A stretch of DNA of 64,000 bases, from assembly GCA_015680685.1 (NCBI GenBank), contig MNCI01016594.1:587525-651524 (forward strand), read 5' to 3'. A program made the translations under genes and the position numbers. The notes below the pieces were generated by a model that saw nothing but the letters and a program-made list of their open reading frames with translations, searched no databases and was not told where the DNA came from. Below, piece after piece: positions 47,060 through 59,690 of the stretch (positions are counted from its first letter, which is position 1; each line of letters begins with the position of its first letter). Source of the DNA: Gnetum montanum. Its lineage: Eukaryota; Streptophyta; Gnetopsida; Gnetales; Gnetaceae.

Positions 47060-47990
47060 CATGATCATGTATAATGTTGTAATACCATGATCTCTTCCAA
47101 ACTCATGGTTAGATCATTGTGACAATGTTAAAGGAGTTGAAAGTAGAAACTACTGTTATTGCTACATCCTAGGGATCTTATTTAACTACATAAATCTTTG
47201 ATAATGATTTTAAAGCCTCATTCCTTAGCATGAAAACTAAGGAAATTTCCAACTATTCTCTAATTTTTAATGGTTCTCAAAATTTTACATTTAAAGTCAC
47301 CTCATGAGGTCTCTATTACAAATTAATGAATTTTGAAAGTATGTTGAGAATGGTATTGAAGTATAGTCTACGTGAGAAAAAAAAGAAGGAATGGGAAACT
47401 ATTCAAATGTAAGATTCTCTTACTAAAATGATTATGTCTACATCTATTTCTAAACATATTGGTGCTAGGATCATAGTCAAGGATGCCTCCAAAAAATGTT
47501 TGGAGGCATTGCAAAAAGAATTCAAAAGAGACGTGGTGAACTAGCAACTCAAGGAGCTTAAACTTAAGTCTAAATTTCATCTAAAAATGCATAAGGATGA
47601 GTCTATAAATAATTTTCTTGATATATTTTTTATTATGTTAGGAAATTTAGATGAGTACCAATGTGCTAATTATATGAGATAAAAAGTCCAAAAAGTTCTT
47701 CAACTCTTGTATGATAGCTATAGTTATCAAAATTTTATGGTTATGATAGTTCAAACAAAAGATTTATACTATGACATTATTGATGAGTTGGTATGTAACT
47801 TGATAGCCTAGAAGAGTTAAAAATCTCTTGTTTCCAAAATGATAATGCTTATGTTGCAAAACATTGCCAGATATGTAGAGATCAAGGTAGGAGAAGTATA
47901 GGTAGAGAAAGGAATATCTTCCAAAATGATGTACAATAGGGTTAGAATTTTAAGAACTTTATAGCTAGAGGAAGCTCCAGAAGAAAAATA
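47060..47990 (+). pseudogene. gag: Ty1/copia gag remnant
   Basis: In frame with several stops: NFESMLRMVLKYSLREKKK, then KDASKKCLEALQKEFKRD, LKELKLKSKFHLKMHKDESI, FLDIFFIMLGNLDEY and VQKVLQLLYDSYSYQNFMVM. The series matches the copia gag (UBN2-type) order: the trp-like helix start, 'W..L...F', 'L...F..L.M...ES...F', then 'K.L..L...Y'. It ends where LTR E1 begins at 48017. A zinc knuckle is not visible. Confidence 0.75.
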
Positions 47991-48016
47991 GGTAGATTAA
48001 TCTTACAAGGAAGAGT

Positions 48017-49229
48017 TGAAATACCATGAAGAAAATTCATGTTTCAACTCATGGCCAAAACCATTGTAATTTGACATAAAATTATGGTAGATACAATTGC
48101 CTTATTTTCCCATACTTGGAATTGTAACCTTCACCATTGAACCTGTGATAAGATCTTATTGTACAATGTGAAGTTTGTAGTTCATAGGCTACAATCTCAT
48201 GTACCTTAACTTATTTAGGCTATAAAATTCTTCATAAGTTGTTATTGCCTTACTTTCCAAGTGAGAAAAGTTGTATTAGTCATGTATCTATGCTTAGGAA
48301 GGCTAACAATACCTTGGAAATCACCAAATTTAGGTTTTGCATGGTTTTAATGTTGTTCATAGAAGTTTCTAAGTAGGAACCACCTGTAGCCAACATATAA
48401 ATTGTTGGCATTTTATTTTTATGTTAAGATTGGTGTATAAATGTGAAACCCAATGTATCTTTGATGAGGGTAGTGTATTTTCATGAAGGCCAATGTATAT
48501 CTATGGAACCTAGTGTACTTATGGTGGACCCAATGTATTTATGATGGCATTCATTCATTTAAACTTACCAAAATTGATAAATACACTAAGGTTGATGGCT
48601 TGTAATGTCAAAGATTTGTAGAAATCTATCAATAATCATCACATAAATTTAAAGCAATGTATGAGATCCCAAATGGTCTATGAAACCCAAAGATGACCAT
48701 ACTCAAAGGGCTTTTGGAAAATTTGTATTTGGCTAAGCAAGGAGACTCTTAGGGTAGTGCAATTAATAGAAAGTCCAACAACGATTGTAATAACAACAAA
48801 GAAAATCTAGTACCAAGGAAGGAGCAAAGAGCTTTGAGAGTAAAACTTTGGAGCATTTGGATCATGAAGTTGACTACATGACACACTCTACTTGTTTCAT
48901 TGGTCTTTAAGCTTATTTCATGTAGCCCTTTGTGCATCATAAGCACATAAAATTATACTTATTTAAACTTTTTCTTGTAACACTTCATTATTTCAATAAA
49001 ATTTATAGTTCATTTATGCATCTTAAGTTTATTTTATGTTTTCTTTGGCAATAATTTTACAATTTTCATTAAATTTATTTACATTTGTTTACATATTCTA
49101 AGTCCTAAGATGATTGAAAAGACCATCTAGGATGCTTCAAATCCCTCTTTTGAGGTCCATGGGATTTAAGATTAAATCGTTTCACTAGGAATCCTTGATT
49201 TTCCAGCACCAAATGTTTTTGGTGTTATA
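48017..49229 (+). repeat. LTR of element E1
   Basis: It starts TGAAATACCATGAAGAAAA and ends GGTGTTATA. It matches 53464-54746 (shared AGAAAATTCATGTT, AACCTTCACCATT, GGAAGGTT/GGAAGGCT boxes). TATA box TATAAAAT at 48221. U3/R contains repeated CCCAATGTATTT units at 48450-48545. Confidence 0.8.
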
Positions 49230-49234
49230 ATTTG

Positions 49235-49252
49235 TGGTGCTAAAAGGAGGGC
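49235..49252 (+). promoter_or_regulatory. Primer binding site of E1
   Basis: TGGTGCTAAAAGGAGGGC, two transitions from the family box. Confidence 0.7.
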
Positions 49253-50175
49253 CTTTGTCCAATTTCTTTGTCTAATCTTTCTCTACCCTTTCTTATTTAT
49301 TGATTTTAATTGCTGCTTAATTTTGTTTACCAGAAAAACTTTGGATATTGCCTTAAAATTTTGTCGAAACCAACATAGCCATCCATTCCCCTACAATCTA
49401 TATATAGCATATTTTCTATAGCTAGTTTGGGTGCTACTGCAAATGTCACAATAATTGTTGGACTTTTCAAAACCAGCATGTTTCTTGAAGGAACCTACAT
49501 TTTATGTGCATTAAAATTTACCTTTGGGTTTCACAAGGACTAGCATATTTATAGAATCATCACCCACTTATAGCCAATGAAAATTTTCTATTGGGCTTGT
49601 CCTACAAGCCCAACTAATTTTTTTACAAAACTAGCCTACTTTTTCCTAGAAAAGCCTAGCATATTTTTTTTTCCAAGAGAGACCTAGTGTAATTTTCAAT
49701 AGGAAAAATACCTACCTATTTTTTTGGGGAAGTACCAGTATATTTTGTATAAGAAAAATACCCAATGTATTTTTTCTCAAAAGCCTAGTGTACTTTCTAT
49801 ATACCCAATGTATTTATTGCTAGACATACTAGTGTATCTTTTCAATCAATCAAAACTAGCATATTCTTGCAAGTGTAGGTTGGGTGGAGTAAACTTAGTC
49901 AAAGAAATGAAAGCTTGAGTTCAATAGTTTTCATAAAAATTTTTCCTAGTAACCTATTTTAGTGTAAGCTATTGTTACTTACAGTTCAAAACCAAAAAAT
50001 TTGAAGTTAATTAATTTTGAATTTTTACCAATGAAGTGCATAGCACTGCCATTGCCACCTACACTACATATGGAATTGCAATTTTAACCTTTTTTACAAA
50101 GCCAAAGCCATTTACACACTGGGAAGTTTTATTTTTTGGAACTATTAATTTAAAATTCAAATAAACATCTAGCTA
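49253..50175 (+). other. Leader of E1
   Basis: A/T-rich with repeated CCTAGTGTA / CCCAATGTATTT motifs at 49670-49860. No gene is seen. Confidence 0.5.
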
Positions 50176-53100
50176 ATGCCTTTCTAAAAATCAAATATGT
50201 TCCTTATCAACTTAATAGACATGACTTCTAGTTAGGACATAGTGCACATATATGACCCTAAGGACCTAGCAATTGTTGTGCATAGATAATTGCTTAGGCA
50301 TAGGGGCCAAAGCCTAGACTTTTCTATAATAAACAAAGAGTGTTATAATTTTATATGCATCAAAATCTAAGCTAGCTTTCTTATCCAAGCATGAGTTTGA
50401 GTTAATCCATAGAAATAGAAAGGAGTACATTCCCTCTTCCTATGATAAAATAAAATTGATAGAAATCCATACACACATATTAGTCCAATTAATAGAGATG
50501 GATTAACTGAGTGAGAAAATTAAATCGAATAGTTACCACAAGGATCATGATGAGTTTGAAATTGAACCAAAATCCGATGCCTTCATTGGAAGCCTTTTCC
50601 AACAATCGACTCCCCTAGCCACTACATGTAGTTCAACCTCTCTTGCATCTTTTGTGGGGCATGATTTCCTTTCCTCTTTACCACATGCTCATCCTAGTGT
50701 GTTTGGTTCAATGCCCATCATTGCTACTCACCAAGCATAACCCATGCTTCAATTGACCTTCCTCTTCTCATCCATGCCCTTTGCAACACAGCTTCACTCA
50801 GTGTGACCATCACTCATTGTGTTCACCATGACTCATCCCTTCTCTATCTTGGTTTCCATACTCCATTTCCTTCCTTTGTCCCTCAAATATTGGCATAGAC
50901 CTCATTTTCACTATTTATCCCTCCTACAATCATGATTACACAACCTCTTCCATTCTTACCATTAACCATCATGAGGCCACAAGCCTTCCAACTTCCTTCA
51001 CAACTATTTGTATAAAGTTCCTAGCCTATTAAAATGCCTCAAGGCTTGGATCAATCCTTCTAGATGATCCAAGATATCATGGAAGAGCTATGTAAGCTTG
51101 AAGCCTCCACCATATAAAAGGTTAAAATAATGGGCTTCTACCAAGATTATCTCATTAGTCTAATTATCCTCTAAATCGCTCTTCTGTTAGGAATTCCTAT
51201 CCCATAGTTCACCAAATAGAATGGTAAGGATGATCCCAATGCACACCTTACTACCTTCCATTCTAATTGCTTCTTGCTATAGGCCTAGCTACACACCATC
51301 ATGTGAATCTTTCTTATGTGCCTTATGGAAAAAGCTTTGGATTGGTACTATAGGTTTTCTAGAGGATCTATTACCTTATTATAAGACTTGATTTTCCAAT
51401 TCTTGAATTGTTTCAAGTATAACTTAAGGCCAAATACCTTCCTATCCCAATTAATAGAAATTAAATAGGGCTCTCTTGAACCTATTTATAATTTTATCCA
51501 ATGATGGAATGCTATACTTAATGAGATTCTTGAGTCTATAGCTAAAAACCACCTTTTGGCCATTTTTAAAGGGGTAGTCAATGACTTCATCAAGTTCAAA
51601 GTATATTATTTGGATTGATAGTTCCTTAGCTAGGCTTTCTCACAAACTAAAAACATATAGGATGATGTAAAGGCCAACCATAACCCTGCCTATGTAGCAT
51701 ACAAGAATCAACACACAAGGAAGAACAAGGATAGGGGAAAGTAAAACCATGTAGTTGTAGCCATTGTGGCCTAAGAGAACAAGACTTCACAAGGTTCAAA
51801 AAGAAGTTAACCCAAGGCCCTTATAATAATTAAACAATAATCAATATTGGAGGCCTCTACCTCAAACCATACAAGGCCTAACTTTGAGAGGAAAAATTGG
51901 TCAAAATACACTAAGTTGCCATTGAAACCATCTAAGCTCCTTGACTAGTTGCTCAAGAGTAGCCAAATCCAATACAAGCAAATTATTAAGCATGGCTATA
52001 AGAGGCATGATTAGTTATGTGAAATTTCTAAGGATCCCACTCTAGCAATCAAGGATGATCCAATGATATCATAGTACTTCAAACTTGATTTATTTTCCAA
52101 TATCAATAATTACTTGGTCATGATACCATTTTTTATTTAGCCTTAAGGGATTACTTGCAAAAGATAATAGATAATGGAGAGCTAGTGCTTGATTCCTCAA
52201 ACCCAGTTATCCCTAAAAAATAACCTATGTAGATGTATAAAGATCCATTGAATGCAAACAATAGCCTGTACATATTAGCAACATTCAATAACAACAACAA
52301 CTCAAGACCTTCTAGGGAGTCATTTGTGATTTGAGTACATCCTCACAATGAAAGGGGCCCTTTAATTTCATCTCGTTTGTGGAATCCTTTTGTTGTAAGC
52401 ATATCATCACTAGAACCTCCCAAAGAACCATTCATCATAAGAGTGTCCCCTCTCACTACCACCAATCGTACAACATAAGTTGATTAATGTCTTCTTGTGG
52501 TGGCCAAAAAAATGACTTCTTCACAACACAACAACAAGAAATCACCTACAAAGTATGCAAGAAGTCTACCCTAAAGCCCAAGGTAAAATACAACAAGTAG
52601 ATGATAGCTTGGAAGAAGGTGAACCCACTAAAGCTCACATCCATTTCAACCATTCCCATGAACTCTAATGCTCAAGATGCTTCAACCAGTTAGCCAAGGA
52701 AGTTCAAAAGAATCAACAAGAAAAGGAAAGGTATATAAGAAATAAGCCTTGAAGCATGAAGTTTGAATCCTAGGATGAATGGAGCAAGTTGAGGTTAATA
52801 TGAATGAGAAATCAACAACCAATGACAAAGACTTCCTGAATGTCATGGAATAGGTGAAACTTTCCTTGAAATAGAAGAACATCTCTCTTAGCCTATATGG
52901 CCTGGTAAAGACTTCTTCTATTCATCATGAATCCTTAGTGAAGATGTTGATTTCAATTCCCATTAGCAAAGAAATTTCGACCAATGAAGAGTTCATTCAC
53001 ATAGTGATGGTACCACCTTTATCTAAGGGAAGAGATGAAGTTAACTACACTAGTGTTTCATGATAGTGAAGTTAAGACCAATTCCTAGGATGATAAGATA

Positions 53101-53463
53101 ATGAGGATTAATCTTTGCATAACTCTAAGGATTGGAAAATACAAAGTATACAATATGCATGCTAATGATGGGATAGTGACTAATGTTATATCCTTCACCA
53201 TTGTTGAACAGTTAGGCCTAGTGAACCACATGCAAAGTACTCCTACCTTTTCTATTAAATCCTCTAACAAATAAAGGGTAGTAGTAGAAGTTTTCATTTC
53301 CTTAGAATTCATAGTGGGGGAATAATTCCAAACATCAACTAACTTCTTGGTGGTGAAAGAAACACTAGGATTTAATACCATCCTAGGGAGGCCTTGGATA
53401 GCTTAATTACAAGTAGTTTCCTCCCACATCCATGAAGAAATTGACTTGCCTTATGAGGGTGGT
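50176..53463 (+). pseudogene. gag-pro: gag-pro of E1, heavily decayed
   Basis: Start ATG at 50176 (MPF). Conserved blocks survive between dozens of stops: YDPKDLAIVV, MPQGLDQSF, FYQDYLISLI, DPNAHLTTFHSNC, EKALDWYYRFSRGSITLL, FKYNLRPNTF, GVVNDFIKFKVYYLD, RPNFERKNWSKYTKLPLKPS and KDPTLAIKDD. The protease lies at 53150-53463 with a damaged active site (ANDGIVTNV), GFNTILGRPWI-like and HEEIDLPYEGG. It stops in the protease where LTR E2 begins. Stops are mostly at former Gln, Trp and Arg codons. Oldest gag-pro copy of the window. Confidence 0.82.
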
Positions 53464-54746
53464 TGAAACACCACTAAGAAAATTCATGTTGCAACCTTCA
53501 CCATTAAACCCAAGGCAGGATTTTATTGTAAATGTGGGACTTGTAGCCCATGAGCTACAATCTTACATTATTGATTTTTTTAGGATGAAAAAATGACTCA
53601 TAAGTGATTGTATCCTTACTTCCCAAGTGGAGAAAGTGACCTTATGTCTATATTTGAGCTTGGGAAGGTTGAAAATGCCTTGGGAATTGCTAAATTTGGC
53701 ATTTTCATGGTTTTTTTATTGGGGTTTAGCATCAACTAGGTTGGAACCACCCACACTTAGTGTAGATGCTGTTGGGTTTTCATTTTTACAAAAAAACCCA
53801 ACGTAGCTGCACACATCTAATGTAGAAGTTGGCTTTTCCATTTTCTTAACAATGGCTAGTGTAGACACCATAGTTCCTAGCAAATTCCAATGATTCCTTC
53901 ATATCTCTCCAAGGTTAGCATAGTTGAGGTGATGTTAGTGTAGTCACAAAAGTCCATTTACTATTTTTAGTATGCAAATGGGTTTTTATGGCTTTGGTGT
54001 ATCAAAATTTGCCATAAATGATTAACTATGCTAGGATAATAGCTTGTTATACCTATAATCAATGTCAATCTATCAACAATCATGGTAGAGATTTTCAGCC
54101 CAAAATTAGCAACCTAAAACCTATAAAAGCCAAATGTAAATACATTATTGGGGTTCTACAATTTGAACAATCTCAAATGAACATTTGTGTAATGTATAGT
54201 ATTTTCTTGTAACATTGAGCACTTTTGAGAGCATGTTGATATCTAAATTAGGCACTAGAGTTGCCCAATGTAATACAATTACTTCAAGAGTGGAATACCA
54301 CCTGTAACTAGAGTTGTAGATTTGAACAAAAATTGGCAAGAAGTTCTTAACGATTGGGGTTGGGAAGTACCTAGATCATGGAGTTCAACTAAAGAACATA
54401 ACTTGCTAGCTTCAATAGGATTCAAGCTCTATCCAAACAAGCTTCATGTGCATTTAAGCACATAATTTATACTTTTTTGAACTCTAAACTTTGAGCATTT
54501 TTGCTATTTTAATAAAGTTTTCTGCTTCATTTGTAATGCATATTTATTTCAAGTTTAATTTTAGTGTTTATTTTCCTTTGAATTTTCAATTCTATTCCTA
54601 TTTACATTTTCTAAGTCATTGGGTGATTAACTTGATTGTCCAGGGTATCTTCAAGCATGTTTCTCAGAGGCCCTTAGGATCTAAGGTTAGGCTATTTTTC
54701 CTAGGATTCTCAGTTCTTGCAGTAACCAAGTTTTCTAGGTGCTATA
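53464..54746 (+). repeat. LTR of element E2
   Basis: Starts TGAAACACCACTAAG directly after the protease codons LPYEGG, ends GGTGCTATA. Homologous to 48017-49229. Contains GTTAGTGTAG / CTAGTGTAGACACC units. Confidence 0.8.
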
Positions 54747-54751
54747 GTTTT

Positions 54752-54768
54752 TGAGACTAGAAGGAGGA
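54752..54768 (+). promoter_or_regulatory. Primer binding site of E2 (decayed)
   Basis: TGAGACTAGAAGGAGGA at the expected spacing from the LTR end. Confidence 0.65.
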
Positions 54769-55534
54769 CCTCTACCCGAATTCTCAGCCAAAACTATTTT
54801 CCAAAGGCCTTTTTCAAAAAAAAATTTGAAATAATTTTCCAAAAACTTGTCCAACCTTTTTCCAAAGACTAAGTCCTTTACATTTTAAACTAAAAAATCA
54901 TACAAATTTTTAACTTTAAAAACCAATGTTGGTGTCAAGTACCCCATAACCAACACTCAATGTAGTTGTTGTGGGTGAGTTGGGCTTTTACATCACTTTC
55001 ATAATAGTTGCTAGACTTTCTAAGGCCAGTGTAGTCAACACTTAAAACAACAATTTTTTCCCACCAAAACTTGTGTTTAGGATATCTTGAAAGCTACTGT
55101 AGATCCATACAAAAATCTAAATATATCTATTGTGAAAGTTCTATAACAGTGCCAACATAGACACTACAAGGACTCTAGCGTAGTCCTAGGAAACTTGAAA
55201 TTTTCATATTAAATTTCTTAAAACCAATGTATATCATAGTGTAATTTTGCCATGTGAAAACCCATCATCCACCCCCTACATCAACATAGTTGGCTGAAAA
55301 ATACTATGATCTACTACACACTCCCTAGCATAGATCCTACTAGTGAAACTAGTGTAGTTGATGGTACCAACTTTTAAACCATAACACTATTTTCCAAAGT
55401 GTAGTATATACCATTTATACTACATTAGTAGTTTCAATTGTTTTCTCCATTTATAGCCAATTACAGCATTGGGTAATCCCACTTCCTAAAATTTTTACTA
55501 AAAATAGTAAAAAGGAAAAATAACATCTTTGACA
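54769..55534 (+). other. Leader of E2
   Basis: A/T-rich, with loosely repeated AACATAGT / GTGTAGT motifs. No gene is seen. Confidence 0.5.
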
Positions 55535-57235
55535 ATGCCTTTCAACAAGTCCACAGTTTTGTCCATCAACATGATATACATGGAATCCAATCAGAATGGG
55601 ATGATGATCTATGATCCAAAAGACCCTATTATTGTTGAGTGTAGATAGTCACCTAAACAAATGGAATGAAGCCTAGACTTCATTGTACTCAATGAAGAAC
55701 ACTCTAACTATATCTGCACTAAGATCCAAACTGGATTACACATTTCACATGTGCAGGCCAGAGTGAAGTGTGTGTATGTGTTGATTTTCTACAATGGGAA
55801 AGAGTACATAAACTCTCCCTATGATAAGATACCACTGAATGATGTTCATGCACACATACTCTCTCAATTAATTGAGATGGATGAACAAAGTGAGAAGCTT
55901 AATTTGAAAGGCCAACATGAAGAACATGATGATTTTGAGGTAGAGTACAAACCAAATAATTTCATAGGGAGCCTATTCCAACAATCAACCCCTCAAATTA
56001 CCACAACCACTTTGGTCCTACCTATCTCTTTCATGGGATAGGAATCTTAACCATCATCTCTTGCATATCCTATAATGTTTGGAACTACACTAGTTATAGA
56101 AATGCACTAGGTACAACCTTTACCTCAAACATTCTTCCTATTTTCTTCCATGTCTTTTTCCATGTAGCCTTGGTTTGCACAACCCTCATAGGTGGTTCTC
56201 ATCATAGCTCATTTCTTCTTTATACCAGTGGGCCCTACAAAGGACCACTACAAGCCTTTCAATCAATACCTCAATCATTCGTACAAATACTACAATCCAT
56301 AGGAATGCCACAAGGATTCAATCAAGCATTCCAGATGATTTAAGACTTGATAGAAGAGTTACGAAAGCTCAAAGCCTCCACAACATAGACTATAAAGATA
56401 ATGGATTTCTATCAGGATGATCCAACCAATCCTACTATCCCACCAATAACTCTTTCATCAAGTGTACCCATACCTTAATTTACTAAGTACAATACTGAGA
56501 GTGACCTTAGTTCCCATATTACAACATTTCATTCGAAGTATCTATTACTGCAAGCTTGGCAACAGATGATAATGTGGATTTTTCCCATATCCCTTACTGG
56601 GAAAACCATGGACTAATACCATGCGCTACCAAGAGGATCCATATCTTTACTTAAATACTCAAGTTCATAGTTCATTAAATAGTTCAAGTACAACTTGAAA
56701 TCCCACATGACTCTTGACTAATTAATGAAGGTCAATTAGGGGCCCCTTGAGCCAGTATAGAAGTTTATACAATGATGAAATGCTCTTCTTAACAAGATTC
56801 TAGAATTGATAGCAAAGACCCACCTTCTCACTATATTCAATGTGTTAGTGAATAACTTCATTAAGTCAAAACTATACTATTTAGACCCATAGTCACTTAG
56901 CCCAGACTCTTACCAAATAAAGGACATAGAGGATGTGGCCAAGGCTAGCCATGACCTTTTCTACCTAGCATACAAGAACTAGCACACCCAAAAGGTTAAG
57001 GAGATGAAGAGACAAAACAACATAATTGTGGTCATAGTGCCCAAAGATAATAAGATGACTACACAAGGGCCTAAGAAAAGTCAACACAAGGCCTTTGCCA
57101 AGAACAATCAAACTTCAACATCTGAAACCTATGCATTAACTACTACAAGGCCGAACTTGAAAATGAAAGACTAATCAAAGTATACTAGATTATTGTTGAA
57201 ACCATTATAGCTCCTTGATCATTTTTTGAATAGTG
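55535..57235 (+). pseudogene. gag: gag of E2, truncated
   Basis: ATG at 55535 (MPFNKSTVLSINMIYM). A well-kept stretch of 96 codons at 55751-56041 includes FYNGKEYINSPYDKIPL, matching the HEFIPSPY block of G, and the EVEYKPNNFIGSLFQQST segment. Then FNQAFQMI, IMDFYQDDPTNPTIPPITL, TKTMD, NNFIKSKLYYLDP and RPNLKMKD with many stops. It ends abruptly at about 57235 (LLDHFLNS) where the remainder of gag, the protease, and the last two exons of the antisense gene are deleted. Confidence 0.82.
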
Positions 57236-57329
57236 ATAATAAATGACCAAATGATTAAGAAAAACTATATAAAAATGAGTAAAATAATACAACTATAAAA
57301 TAGAAATAAAATAACTAAAAGTACAAGAC

Positions 57330-59690
57330 AAGCTAAGTTCTTATCAACATGAGGAGCAACCTGTTGCAACAAATCAATCATATCCTCAGCCATACCCCAC
57401 ATTAATTCACTCTTACTAGGACTGTCTACCCATGGATTCATGTGGAATGTGGAGGTTGAGGTAGTAGGTTGAAGCTCAATAGTTTAGACAAGCATAATAA
57501 TCAACAAAATATTAAGACCAAGCTTAAACATGAAACAACAAAAACTCAATCATATAAAACAAGATGCACACATACCTAGAGCATCATCTGAGATGATGAT
57601 AGGAGGTTCACCTTACTATTGGAGGTCAAATATATCATCAAACTCATCTAATGGGATAATTATTAATCCCTCATCCTCATGGAATTGTAGGAGCTTCTCC
57701 TCTAGGTGTTTTTACTTTGCCTCTATTGTTGTTTCTTGGGTTGCCAACTCTTGTTGCTTACCTACAAGAACAACAAGAGAAAAATGTGATACTACTTAGT
57801 ATATATTGCCTAAAACAAAACAATAATATAGCCTTATAACATAAAACATAACAATGCAAAGCAACTAAAAAATAAAATAAACTAAAACATACCTGTAATC
57901 ATGTTGCATGGTTGGTCAAGTCTAAAAATGAATCTCCTCTAGGAGGATTGCTCGATCATTGGTGTTGCTTCCTCAACCATAGGCTATTTCAATTTTACTC
58001 TAGTTGCACCTTGAACTTCAGCTCATAATGTATTGGTCCTTTCAACATTCCCATGCTCAACCTAGGGCTTATTTCCCATGATGACAAGGAAAGCACAACA
58101 CCTTCCAGTAACTTCGTTAGTGGTAATAGATAGTAACTTCCTGATGTCCTCTAGTGGATCTTGAGCTTGCATCATGGGATAAACATGTTTCACCCAAGGC
58201 TTGGAGAGTTGGGATGGATCTTGCATTACCCATTATTCATACTTTCTCACCATTAGGAACTTTGAAAAACTCCTTATATATTCCATGAAAAATGTATAGT
58301 GCATGAGGCATTTCATCATGAGGCTATTCCAAAGTTTAAGGATGTCCCCACATAGCTTAGAAGCCAAGTGACTAATCTAGTTAGCTTGAGAACCCTCTAG
58401 AAGGATCTTCTTCATGGCTCATGCCTATTTAATGCCCATGATCTTTCCCTATGATAAAAACTTGGGGAATTCTTGGTAGTATAATAAGGGATATGTCTCT
58501 CTATCCTCTTCAAACTTGAACTAGTTAAGAGACAACCCCTTATGACCATGATGAGTATCCAACCACTCTTTCAACTCCTCTCGGTGGTCCACCTCTTTAC
58601 TTTCTTTACTAATAATTTTTAGGCCCTTATTAGGAACACCAAAGAGATCACTAAAGGTGGATTCATTAATGGATAAGGTGATAGGCACACCATAAACCTA
58701 GGTGATTAACTTCACTCCTTTATGAAAGGAGTCAATGATGTCCACCATCTCAGTGGTAGGGATTTTTGGGCTAGGGGCCATGAAGAGATTAAGCAAGCCT
58801 ACATCAATGGTATTTACTTGGATGTGTCTAAGTATCCTACTATCCAACCACTATTTCATTGAATCCACCTCATAGTACATGAGGATAAGAGTTTCCTTAG
58901 AGAATCCTGAAATAACCAACGTGATAGTGGTGGAGGTGGTAGCCCCTACAATACAACAAGAGGCTAATCAGTGTAGGCATAAGCACATCGTGTAAAAAAA
59001 GATACAACACATATAACTAATTAAAATTAAATTTATAACTAGTCAAGGCCAATAAAATCTTTTAGAAACTTAAAGCTTAAAAGATCTATAAACATGCATC
59101 CATTAAAATGTTAACATAAAAATAAAAAAAATAAAATTCTTACCTTTCTTGTTAGAAGAAGGTAGTGTGGGGGTCTCAATGGGTATGCAAGCATGATGTA
59201 ATTTATCCCAAAAACCATGTACCATTCCATTAGCTACGCACATCTTGTAGGCATTGGAATAATGCATGGAATGCTTGACTAAGTTACCTTTGAGTTGCTC
59301 CACCATTGTAAGCCTTACTATGGAACTTTTGGCAAAGGCCCCCTACACTGTTTGAGCCAAGGGTAGGAGTTGGTTAGTTTTTGATGAACTATTTTTATCC
59401 ATCCTGTACTTGAAAAATACTAATTTAAGCAAAGAAAACCATTAAAGCTAAGTAGCCTAATAAAACTAATTGTAAAAAAAAAGTAAGAAAAAAATGAAAA
59501 CTTAAAGCCATGCTTACCCTTCTATAGCATAGTTAGTATTGAGAGGATTCTAAAATAGTGTGTTGGCACAGTGACCAACTAGCAACATGTTGTTGGCATT
59601 ATAAAAGTTGAACTTTGGCATGTCCCAAATCTTAGATAGCTTAGTAATTCTTCTTGTATTAGTGCCATTAAGCACATTACCCATGTTGGC
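57330..59690 (-). pseudogene. Antisense gene, exons 2-6, element E2 copy
   Basis: Inferred exons (minus): 59690-59518 (partial 2), 59403-59144, 58945-57893, 57761-57612 and about 57480-57330 (6). Donors and acceptors are GT-AG and lie at the same places as in the copy at 29684-34268. Matches include KIWDMPKFNFYNANNMLL with RMWDLLP...FLNNTSFL; TFSDLFGVPNKGL with FFSDLFGVPVDGV; MVDIIDSFHKGVKL with MIKIVDSFDKSI; and FSKFLMVRKYEW with LAEFLVVHADNK. Each exon has stops. Exons 1, 7 and 8 are missing. It runs against gag of E2, so the antisense arrangement is the same as in the other copies, though this copy diverged long ago. Confidence 0.8.
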
